5,354 nt of DNA from Globobulimina sp. (Eukaryota; Foraminifera; Rotaliida), in the NCBI GenBank assembly GCA_003354225.1, contig PIVH01000616.1, forward strand, positions 1-5,354. Reading direction: 5' to 3'. A program made the translations under genes and the position numbers. Positions 1 to 5,354 of the stretch are shown piece by piece (the first letter of the stretch is position 1; each line of letters opens with the position of its first letter). The notes beneath the pieces were generated by a model that did not search any database, was not told the DNA's origin, and worked only from the letters and a program-made list of their open reading frames with translations.

Positions 1-1
1 C

Positions 2-361
2 GAATGGCTGAATCAATGGTGGACCACTGAGAGTCGCACCAAGTCCATCTACAGCAAATATAATGACGGAGAGAGTTCGCCGTACATCGATTATATGTTG
101 GAGTCAGATGTATGTTGGGCGATATCGCAAGCTGATTATGAGAGTAATAAAGATGGAGCACAGATGATTCTTGAAAAATGCATAGTGGATGAAGGTAAAA
201 ATCAACGGCAGAGATGGATAATATTTAGAAAGGCAGAGGGTAGGAAAGCAGGTGGAAAGATCAAACATTGTAACGGCCAATGTTTGGCAGAAACAAGTGA
301 TGGATATGTTCTGCAGGATTGTAATGATTCACCCCCACAACTATGGGCTATAGGATATTGA
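2..361 (+). CDS. C-terminal part of a ricin-B-type (beta-trefoil) lectin-domain protein, 5' partial
   Basis: The frame is open from the window edge (codon at 2-4) to a TGA at 359-361, giving 119 residues of a protein whose start lies outside. The ATG at 95 is only an internal methionine, because the frame is open and protein-like before it. Two repeats fit the ricin B / QxW pattern. The first runs from Cys-Trp-Ala-Ile through Leu-Glu-Lys-Cys to Gln-Arg-Trp. The second runs from Cys-Leu-Ala-Glu through Val-Leu-Gln-Asp-Cys to Gln-Leu-Trp, just before the C-terminus. In this fold such repeats bind galactose- or GalNAc-type sugars, often as a C-terminal module on a glycosyltransferase, glycosidase or secreted protein. 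The catalytic part, if any, is not visible, so the full protein's role is unknown. It may be a last exon. The neighbouring gene is convergent. Confidence 0.7.
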   Translation, partial: EWLNQWWTTESRTKSIYSKYNDGESSPYIDYMLESDVCWAISQADYESNKDGAQMILEKCIVDEGKNQRQRWIIFRKAEGRKAGGKIKHCNGQCLAETSDGYVLQDCNDSPPQLWAIGY

Positions 362-743
362 TATTAATTCAATTTAATTTAATTGTAAGTTTTATAATAT
401 TTAATTTGAATTAATATTGATGTTTAATTTGAAAACAGATTCTCGTTCTTGCGATAAAATAATCAAATTAATGATAAAATGTCAGATAATAATGTGATCC
501 ATGAAATGTGTATAATTATATTGTGGAGCCTTCATCGATATTATTGAGCGAAAATTGAGCGTAATTTCGAGCGTTTGTAAGAATTAAACAGAGTGAGCAT
601 GGTAATGAAGGGAAGTGAAATGTTTTATTTGATTAATTATAAACACATTTAATTTCATAGAATTAAAGGAGAGTTGCGTAAATGTATAAAATTATCAAAT
701 ACAAACAAAATTACAGCGCACAAATATAATAATAAGAACTCAT
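362..743. other. AT-rich convergent intergenic spacer / 3' UTRs
   Basis: This stretch lies between the stop of the lectin-domain gene (plus strand) and the stop of the symporter gene (minus strand), so it should carry the 3' untranslated ends of both. It is very AT-rich, with two copies of a TTTAATTTGAA-like word near 401 and 424. No exact AATAAA was found on the plus strand just after the 361 stop; only variants such as ATAAAATAATC near 455. Short ORFs here have no protein-like features. I see no RNA gene or mobile element. Confidence 0.6.
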
Positions 744-753
744 TTTATTTATT
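744..753 (-). terminator. Two overlapping AATAAA polyadenylation-type signals of the symporter gene
   Basis: Read on the minus strand, AATAAA occurs at 753-748 and again at 749-744, only 4 bases after the symporter stop codon (760-758). This implies a very short 3' UTR. The motif is a canonical poly(A) signal in animals and many protists, but in such AT-rich DNA two copies can also arise by chance. Confidence 0.45.
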
Positions 754-757
754 TTTT

Positions 758-3256
758 TCAGGCTTCAACAGTGGTAATTGCCTGACCGTGTTCATTGCCC
801 ATATTGGCTGTCAATGGCTTTTTATCCGTTTCATTCTCATTGGAATTCATTTCAATATCTCCAATGGACGTAGTTGGCACAGTTTGTCTCCCTTCGTGCA
901 CAGCATCGGTATTCCAGAAATAAACAGCAACCAAGCCGCAACCCGTCGACATTCCATACCAAATCATTGTAGCAAACGCCCATTCCGGTAATCCGGCAAT
1001 CACTTTCTGAACATAACCATTATACAACAATCGCTTCGCACCGTCTTCTCCGTATCTCGCAATTAAGTCCGCATCCACTTCTCCAATCCAATGGAAACAG
1101 GTCACTGTGATACAAAGACCCATCAACCACACAAAAGCACCATAATACTTCGTCAATGGCTCATCGATCCCGGCCATAATATTCCGAATCTCGTCAATTG
1201 AGAGCACCACAGAATCCACAGACCGATATGTCAACGCCGACTGTAGCACGGCCTCATCATCATTATCATTATCATTTATCTCCTCCAGTTCTCTCGCAGT
1301 ATTCACGAGATCGCCACCAACCAGTAATATCGCCACCAACCAGTAATCGCCACCAACCAGTAATATCAATTGAGCCACACCAACAATCATCAAATTTAAC
1401 CCCACGCCGCACAGTGCGCACCAGGAAGCATCTAATTTTTCAAAAGCGGGGTTAAGTTCTATAAATGGGTCGCTTTCACTAAAAACCAAGCTAACCAGGA
1501 TTATATCCAACAGAATGCCAAACACCAAACCTGACAATATCGACTTCCATGACACATTCGTGTATAGTCCAAAAGCATACGCCGGGAAGGCCTGCCATAA
1601 AATGCCCTGTTGCACAGTCAACAGAACGCCATAAGAGACCGGCTCGCCGCTTCGGATCGAATCATTTTGTAAATCAATGGCAAGGCCAATAGCAATACAA
1701 ATGGTGACCAACGAGATGACTTTTCCAATCCAAACCACATGGCTTGCTTTTAAGTTTGGCGTCAACCAATTTTCGAAAATGTCGCAAACGAACGTGTTGG
1801 AGACACCAATCAAAGCACTGTCTGCCGTCGACATAATGCCCGCGACGGCCGCCAACATAGCAACGTATCCCAGGACCTCTCTGAAGCCGCCTTGCGACAC
1901 AAATGTACCTAAACAACAAAACGTTTTTGTAACATTATATTTATTTTGTATAAAAAATATATTATTTACCTAATGTTGCTTGGAAAGCAGGGTACAAAGA
2001 CAACGGCGCCGTCAGTCCATTATAATTTGCTAAATAGGAGATTCCAATGAATATGCCGGGCAATGTGCATATATATGGCGTGATTGTCATGGCGCAAATC
2101 ACAAACCGCACTTGCCAGTCATGCTTGGCCGCCATCGCTCTTTGCAAAACGTGTGGATTCAATGCGAAACTCAACAAACTGACACTGAACAACAGATAGT
2201 TGATTATAGTAAATCGCGCTGGAGATCGCAAATAAAATTCGTCCGCAATGTCAGCAACAACACCTTTCACCGCCGGCCCCTTCATATAATTTAGACAGCC
2301 ATTTCGAATGAGAGTGCCGTTATTTGTAAAACTTTGGTCATTGGCACACGGCAACTCATCGGCATTCACCGTCTGCCCAGCAAAGCCACCATGATACATA
2401 ACAGCCAATACAATGGGGAAACATATAAATACTACAATCATCACAGAGGCCTGCACCACGTCGGTATATGCCACCGTTCGTAGCCCGCCCAAAGCTTCTA
2501 ATACTAAAATTAAAATGGCTGAGACAACCACGACTGCGTTAAATGGTAGCTCTCCATTGGTGAAAAACGACAATGTAGCGCCTGTTTTGTGGATATATGT
2601 AAAGGTATACTGTGTACTGTATATATTGTAGTTACATACCAAGAGCATGCAGTTGCACTGTGATATATAATATTTGCGGTACACAGAGACATAAAGTGCA
2701 TATTATCCGCACTATTTTCGATCTGTATCTATCAAATACAAAATCGCCAGGCGAGGTATATTCCCTTACCATGGAGATACGGCGTAGTCTGGGAAAGATT
2801 ATTAAAAAACCGAGCGATACGAAAGCTGTGCCAGCAATCCAACGAATTGCAGTGAAGCCGTTGAATCCGGCTTCGTTTGGTACGCCGACTACTGTATAGC
2901 CACTGAATACGGAGGCAAATGTTGTTAATAATAGTACAATGGCACCAAAACTCCTGTGGAAATCACAAATTCTCAGTCAAAAGTACGAAGAAAATCCGAC
3001 CAAAACAAAACCAAAACCGAACAAAAAATGAATTCTATTTTTTGTTTGCATGATATCTTCGTTTTTGTTCGTTTGGTTAGTGTTTGGACGGTAGATAATT
3101 ATATGTTAACTTGGAAGCTAGGAAATGAGTTTTGACCATATTTGATTTAGATTCTGTGACAGCTTTGGCATTCTGGCGATTTGCAACAATTGTCACGATT
3201 ATCATAGCTAACACATAAAATGCTAACATGACGTATGTTGGAGTGTTCTCTGTCAT
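758..3256 (-). CDS. Sodium:solute symporter (SSS/SLC5 family, PutP-like), four exons, complete
   Basis: Exons on the minus strand are 3256-3111, 2953-2640, 2581-1970 and 1908-758, coding for 740 residues. The exon phases (2, 1, 1) join exactly, and conserved family blocks continue across every junction. The ATG at 3256-3254 has A at -3. The product should use a Na+ gradient to import a small solute across a membrane; the substrate cannot be read from sequence. Visible blocks: TM1 with Ala-Ser-Val-Phe-Ser-Gly (62-67); Ser-Pro-Gly-Asp-Phe (116-120); Leu-Gly-Gly-Leu-Arg-x-Val-Ala-x-Thr-Asp (184-194), the SSS signature region; Asn-Pro-His-Val-Leu-Gln-Arg-x-Met-Ala-Ala (295-305); and Met-Ser-Thr-Ala-Asp-Ser (383-388), matching the TM8 Ser/Thr sodium site of PutP. 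About 14-15 hydrophobic segments are seen. The loop at 223-275 has Cys232, Cys249 and an Asn-Gly-Thr sequon (241-243). PutP proteins are near 500 residues; the extra length is mostly C-terminal (about 500-740), including an acidic Asp/Asn stretch (569-576) and a hydrophilic tail. Confidence 0.93.
1255..1278 (-). repeat. Trinucleotide-type microsatellite coding for an Asp/Asn stretch
   Basis: The plus strand reads repeated CAT/TAT triplets. On the coding minus strand this is alternating AAT and GAT followed by GAT and GAG, encoding Asn-Asp repeats (residues about 569-576) in a hydrophilic loop of the symporter's C-terminal extension. Such tracts vary in length by replication slippage, and triplet units keep the frame. 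Confidence 0.7.
1312..1366 (-). repeat. Three tandem copies of a 17/19-base unit inside the symporter gene
   Basis: Copies at 1366-1348, 1347-1331 and 1330-1312 are identical except that the middle one lacks two bases (19, 17 and 19 bases). The core on the coding strand is ATTACTGGTTGGTGGCG. The first and third copies are read in one frame (Leu-Leu-Val-Gly-Gly-Asp) and the middle one in another (Tyr-Trp-Leu-Val-Ala). Because 17+19 is 36, the expansion adds exactly 12 residues and the downstream frame is preserved. The encoded stretch is residues about 539-557, at the end of a hydrophobic segment. Confidence 0.9.
1909..1969 (-). other. Symporter intron 3 (61 bases)
   Basis: On the minus strand it starts GTAAAT at 1969 and ends TTGTTTAG at 1909. 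It is strongly AT-rich and contains stops in the exon 3 frame. Removing it joins a split Gly codon (358) so that Ala-Thr-Leu-Gly continues into Thr-Phe-Val-Ser, just before the TM8 block. Confidence 0.9.
2582..2639 (-). other. Symporter intron 2 (58 bases)
   Basis: On the minus strand it starts GTATGT at 2639 and ends CACAAAACAG at 2582. An in-frame TAA follows the donor directly, so it must be spliced. Removal joins a split Gly codon (154), connecting Gln-Leu-His-Ala-Leu-Gly with Ala-Thr-Leu-Ser-Phe-Phe in the TM3 region. Confidence 0.9.
2954..3110 (-). other. Symporter intron 1 (157 bases)
   Basis: On the minus strand it starts GTTAAC at 3110 and ends TTTCCACAG at 2954. Removal joins a split Lys codon (49), giving Leu-Ala-Ser-Lys-Ser-Phe-Gly at the entry to TM1. 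It is more than twice as long as the other two introns and holds nested inverted repeats (see 3018-3071). Confidence 0.85.
3018..3071. repeat. Nested inverted repeats in symporter intron 1
   Basis: The bases at 3020-3029 and 3037-3046 are perfect reverse complements (10-base arms, 7-base loop). The word CGAACAAAAA at 3018-3027 is also perfectly reverse-complementary to 3062-3071. The left arm can therefore pair with either of two partners. The arms are A/T homopolymer-like, so simple composition may explain part of this. Confidence 0.55.
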
Positions 3257-3468
3257 TGTTGTTGAGTTGAACAAAATTTTTTTTTTTCAATCTGGAGTGC
3301 CTTTTTTTTCCCACAAGCAATAATTGTTCCAACTCAGCAACAAAAACGCAGATCTAGATAAAAAGCAAACTATTAGAATCATCTCAGTTCGATTTATACA
3401 GTGATTAAATTTGCAGACCATCGTCCGAGTCGAGCCATCATCATAGCATCATACCATTCAATTAAACC
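3257..3468. promoter_or_regulatory. Divergent intergenic region, presumed bidirectional promoter
   Basis: This lies between the symporter start (3256, minus strand) and the proposed first ATG of the zinc-finger gene (3469, plus strand). It contains an 11-base T tract (3277-3287) and a shorter T tract near 3302, which read as A tracts on the symporter strand. It also holds a GATCTAGATAAAAAG stretch near 3351. No TATA box or known operator stands out. Its role as a promoter is inferred from position only. If translation of the zinc-finger protein instead starts at 3858, the spacer would be about 600 bases. Confidence 0.4.
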
Positions 3469-3642
3469 ATGTATGGAATGAACATTGGCTATTTAAATGC
3501 AATTCGCTCGAAAAATAACATTCAATCACTGTCAGAGATACCAATCTATAAAAACCCCAATGTATTTAATATGACATTTAAAACCAAAAAATGGACCGAG
3601 ATACATCAAGTCGCCATACATTGTGTTCATTGCATCCAACAA
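3469..3642 (+). CDS. Candidate first exon of the zinc-finger gene, ending in a Cys-x2-Cys motif
   Basis: An ATG at 3469 (A at -3, in-frame TAA just upstream at 3463) opens 58 codons before a possible donor GTTTAG at 3643; without splicing the frame stops at TAG 3646-3648. The last residues are Ile-His-Cys-Val-His-Cys-Ile-Gln-Gln, a C-x2-C pair typical of the first half of a C2H2 finger. Joining to 3783 is in phase 0 and meets a frame ending in Leu-x2-His-x4-His, the second half of a finger. The rest is polar and unrecognised. The ORF is short, so it could be chance or an upstream ORF. Confidence 0.4.
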
Positions 3643-3782
3643 GTTTAGTGACTGCCTCTCCTTTCCTACCAACACTAGCAACGTTGTTGATTGTTTTTAA
3701 AACTAATATACTAAAATGCGCATTTGTTGTTTGTTGTGAATGTTATCCATAAAAAACTGTTTCTACGCTATAACATTTTTAG
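3643..3782 (+). other. Candidate intron between zinc-finger exons 1 and 2 (140 bases)
   Basis: It starts GTTTAG and ends TAACATTTTTAG, a good T-rich acceptor. The interval is rich in T and in TTGTTG-like words and has stops in the flanking reading frames. Both sides are phase 0. The donor is weaker than those of the symporter gene. Confidence 0.4.
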
Positions 3783-4697
3783 GCAACGTTTGTCAATGAA
3801 TTTATTGTAAAAACACAGGCAGAGTTCGGCACAAAACAAACGAAAATATATCACTCAATGCATGATTTGGAAGAACATTTCCTTAATAAACATTATTTGG
3901 ATTACCAATATAAATGCATCTATGATGGCTGTTATTGTGTATGTCTGTCATTTGAGCAATTAATTGAACACATAACCATTCATTACAGCTCTTATAAACC
4001 GTTTTATTGCTTCTGTAACGACGACAAAATATGTTGTTATAAAGCAGCCAAACAAACGGATTTAATGCGACATATCGAAAGTTTCCATTTCATTAAAGTT
4101 ATAACTGACAGATCGGAACAATGTGAACCGTCTGAACCATTGCCATCTGAAATAAGCCAAGAGAAACGAATCCGAGTTGGAAATAATAATGAATATACAA
4201 AACAAAATGGAGCTCAGCTGAATCGAATTAATATTAGCAACGGGATTGGATTAAAAATGCTGGAATGCAAAGAAAGCGCAAACAAACAAAGAAAACAACA
4301 AAAAGACCTGACACAAAAACTGATGAATGAGAGTATGAATCAATATCGAATGACCCAACAATTAATAAATGAGAAGATTGCATCTGATACGCATTCCAAT
4401 GCATGTCATCGGAATCAATCCACACAACAAAAACGCTATAAATTGTTACAAAAATTAGCAAATATACACAGTGATCACGAGAATATGTTTGGATACAAAC
4501 CCAAAAAACACCGCAAAAATACAAATGGAATTAATATACAAAAAACACGCACTGTCTATGCAGATATAATGCAATGTAAAGTGAATGGGATGAAAATAAA
4601 ACAAGTAAATGGATCATTAAAAGCGATAAAAGTATTAAATAATAAGCATAATAAAGAGAATGTAGAGTCGCAAAATGATAGATTCAAATCCATTTAG
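3783..4697 (+). CDS. C2H2 zinc-finger, Lys/Asn/Gln-rich protein, core coding exon
   Basis: The frame is open from 3783 (just after an acceptor-like AG) to TAG at 4695-4697. If unspliced, the first ATG is at 3858, giving 279 residues. Numbering from that ATG, one canonical finger is Cys20-x4-Cys25-x12-His38-x3-His42 with Leu at His-3. A second is Cys53-x5-Cys59-x12-His72-x4-His77. A preceding Leu-x2-His7-x4-His12 looks like the second half of another finger whose cysteines are missing or lie in an upstream exon. After about residue 90 the protein is low in hydrophobics and rich in Lys, Gln and Asn. It has a helical, possibly coiled-coil section with repeated Thr-Gln-x-Leu-x-Asn-Glu, and a basic cluster Lys-Pro-Lys-Lys-His-Arg-Lys (214-220) resembling a nuclear localisation signal. 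A nucleic-acid-binding role is likely from family knowledge; the target is unknown. The last 93 bases may be an intron. Confidence 0.75.
   Translation, partial: ATFVNEFIVKTQAEFGTKQTKIYHSMHDLEEHFLNKHYLDYQYKCIYDGCYCVCLSFEQLIEHITIHYSSYKPFYCFCNDDKICCYKAAKQTDLMRHIESFHFIKVITDRSEQCEPSEPLPSEISQEKRIRVGNNNEYTKQNGAQLNRINISNGIGLKMLECKESANKQRKQQKDLTQKLMNESMNQYRMTQQLINEKIASDTHSNACHRNQSTQQKRYKLLQKLANIHSDHENMFGYKPKKHRKNTNGINIQKTRTVYADIMQCKVNGMKIKQVNGSLKAIKVLNNKHNKENVESQNDRFKSI
4605..4697 (+). other. Candidate intron (93 bases) whose acceptor AG is the AG of the in-frame TAG
   Basis: It starts GTAAAT, the same six bases as symporter intron 3, and ends CCATTTAG, with the acceptor AG being the last two bases of the TAG stop. 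It is phase 0 on both sides and a multiple of three long. Removal takes out the only stop in a frame otherwise open from 3783 to 5159 and joins Lys-Ile-Lys-Gln to Ser-Arg-Ser-Ser. GTGAAT at 4581 is another phase-0 donor. If it is retained, translation ends at 4697. Confidence 0.45.
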
Positions 4698-5162
4698 TCG
4701 CGATCGTCATTAGCAACCACACCGACAATAAATGGCTCATTATCTCCGAGACATCACATGCAACCAAATATATTTGCAAATATATATAAATATCCATATC
4801 CTGCATTTGCTAATAAAGTGTCACCGAAACCGAAGAATACAAATATGGCAGAAATTGTTGATGTCGATCGAGAAATTCCTGAACTGATTGATATCGAAAA
4901 TGATGCAAATGCAAAACAACATGCAAACCAAAAAAATAATTCAAAAACGCAGCAACATAAAAATAATAACAACCGGAATAGAAACAGAAATGGTTTGCCA
5001 TTTTCTCGGCCATCTGGAATTCCCAAATTGTTGCCAGATACATCGCAATTTAAGGATGTTAAACCTGAATTCATTAAGAATATTGGTCTGGGTCCAAAGT
5101 ACCAGGCATTCTCTCCAAGTTTGATATTTGTTTTTAGTGTTTTTGCTGCCATGTTACGCTAA
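4698..5162 (+). CDS. Asn/Lys-rich low-complexity coding segment, probable third exon of the zinc-finger gene
   Basis: This frame continues directly from the core zinc-finger frame after the TAG: 154 sense codons to a TAA at 5160-5162, including 20 before the first ATG (4758). Visible sections are a Ser/Thr/Pro start, a Tyr/Pro patch (Tyr-Lys-Tyr-Pro-Tyr-Pro), and an acidic section (Glu-Ile-Val-Asp-Val-Asp-Arg-Glu-Ile-Pro-Glu-Leu-Ile-Asp-Ile-Glu). A Gln/Asn/Lys run ending in alternating Asn-Arg follows, then a Pro-rich part. No known domain is recognised. Its composition matches the preceding exon, which supports one gene. The hydrophobic C-terminal codons after about 5058 are probably intron (polypyrimidine tract and acceptor), so the true exon may end at 5057. 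Alternatively it is a separate small gene starting at 4758. Confidence 0.55.
   Translation, partial: SRSSLATTPTINGSLSPRHHMQPNIFANIYKYPYPAFANKVSPKPKNTNMAEIVDVDREIPELIDIENDANAKQHANQKNNSKTQQHKNNNNRNRNRNGLPFSRPSGIPKLLPDTSQFKDVKPEFIKNIGLGPKYQAFSPSLIFVFSVFAAMLR
5058..5137 (+). other. Candidate intron (80 bases) before the cysteine-rich exon
   Basis: The acceptor is strong: TTTGATATTTGTTTTTAG ending at 5137. The downstream frame requires a phase-0 donor. Among the phase-0 GT sites nearby, GTTAAA at 5058 is the best placed and resembles the GTTAAC donor of symporter intron 1. It would join Gln-Phe-Lys-Asp to Cys-Phe-Cys-Cys. Confidence 0.4.
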
Positions 5163-5354
5163 AAAAAAACTGTTTTTCTTTTTTTGAGCATGGCAACTGT
5201 AAAGCATATGAGTGTGACAGAGTGTTAGTAAACAAACAATACATAGATAACCCGCATAGCATTATATTTCCATATTTTATGTCTCGGCCAATGATACCAA
5301 TGCAAGCCACCGCATTAATTGCAGAAAGTGCCTGTTATGACGACTGTGTGCCGC
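5138..5354 (+). CDS. Cysteine-rich exon, open to the window end (3' partial)
   Basis: Starting right after the acceptor at 5136-5137, this frame stays open for 72 codons to the window edge, in a different frame from the preceding exon. It begins Cys-Phe-Cys-Cys-His and continues with Cys-Phe-Ser-Phe-Phe-x2-Gly-x-Cys-x4-Cys. The latter resembles the start of a CCCH zinc finger (C-x8-C-x4-C) but lacks the His at the usual place. Near the edge there is a further Ala-Cys-Tyr-Asp-Asp-Cys. It is probably the next exon of the zinc-finger gene and may be a metal-binding domain of unrecognised type. An alternative is a new gene starting at an ATG such as 5279. An A9 tract (5161-5169) and T tracts lie inside it. 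Confidence 0.45.

Noticed and set aside
674-991. Plus-strand ORF of 105 codons
   Set aside because: It is antisense to the last symporter exon and its protein shows no domain or composition of its own.
1312-1366. CRISPR-like or regulatory direct repeats
   Set aside because: The copies are directly adjacent with no spacers and lie within an exon with conserved coding context, so they are a tandem duplication.
3257-3274. N-terminal extension of the symporter starting at an upstream TTG
   Set aside because: A eukaryotic start at TTG is unlikely and the ATG at 3256 has a favourable -3 A; the family core starts after it.
4234-4524. Minus-strand ORF of 96 codons
   Set aside because: It is a shadow of the zinc-finger coding exon; Val/Phe/Cys-rich composition follows from antisense Asn/Lys/Gln codons.
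4695-4697. Reassigned TAG codon (variant nuclear code)
   Set aside because: A single TAG with an acceptor-like context is explained more simply by an intron or a true stop; no other TAG occurs inside a well-supported exon of this window.
4754-5152. Minus-strand ORF of 132 codons with hydrophobic Phe/Leu/Cys runs
   Set aside because: It is the antisense of the Asn/Lys-rich plus-strand frame; poly-Asn and Lys codons read backwards give Leu/Phe runs. The plus-strand frame continues from a recognisable zinc-finger exon.
5190-5228. Short plus-strand ORF from the ATG at 5190
   Set aside because: Only 12 codons before TAG at 5226-5228 and no supporting feature; it overlaps the longer cysteine-rich frame.

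Overview
The window looks like nuclear DNA of a microbial eukaryote. It is AT-rich, its coding regions are interrupted by short GT-AG introns (58, 61 and 157 bases in the best-supported gene), polyadenylation-type AATAAA motifs follow a stop codon, and no bacterial ribosome-binding sites or operons are seen. TGA and TAA serve as stops, so nothing requires a variant genetic code. The lineage cannot be fixed from the sequence; a protist is my guess.

Layout from left to right. (1) Bases 2-361, plus strand: the C-terminal end of a protein with two ricin-B-type QxW repeats, i.e. a carbohydrate-binding beta-trefoil; its beginning lies outside the window. (2) Bases 362-757: AT-rich convergent spacer with no gene. 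(3) Bases 758-3256, minus strand: a complete four-exon gene for a 740-residue sodium:solute symporter (SSS/SLC5 family). All three introns restore the reading frame exactly, and the spliced protein runs through the conserved family blocks without a break. (4) Bases 3257-3468: short divergent intergenic region that should hold both promoters. (5) Bases 3469-5354, plus strand: a probable multi-exon gene for a C2H2 zinc-finger, Asn/Lys/Gln-rich, presumably nuclear protein that runs off the right edge.

The zinc-finger locus holds most of the unexplained structure. One frame is open from 3783 to 5162 except for a single TAG at 4695-4697. That TAG can itself be the AG acceptor of a 93-base, phase-0 intron. 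A second acceptor (5136-5137) opens another frame that is cysteine-rich and stays open for 72 codons to the window end. An upstream short ORF (3469-3642) ends in a Cys-x2-Cys motif right before a possible donor and joins in phase. I therefore propose one gene with exons 3469-3642, 3783-4604, 4698-5057 and 5138 to beyond 5354. The core exon is well supported; the joins are inference.

The three loci show no evident functional link: a lectin-domain protein, a membrane transporter and a putative nucleic-acid-binding protein. I see no operon-like system, mobile element, CRISPR array or RNA gene.
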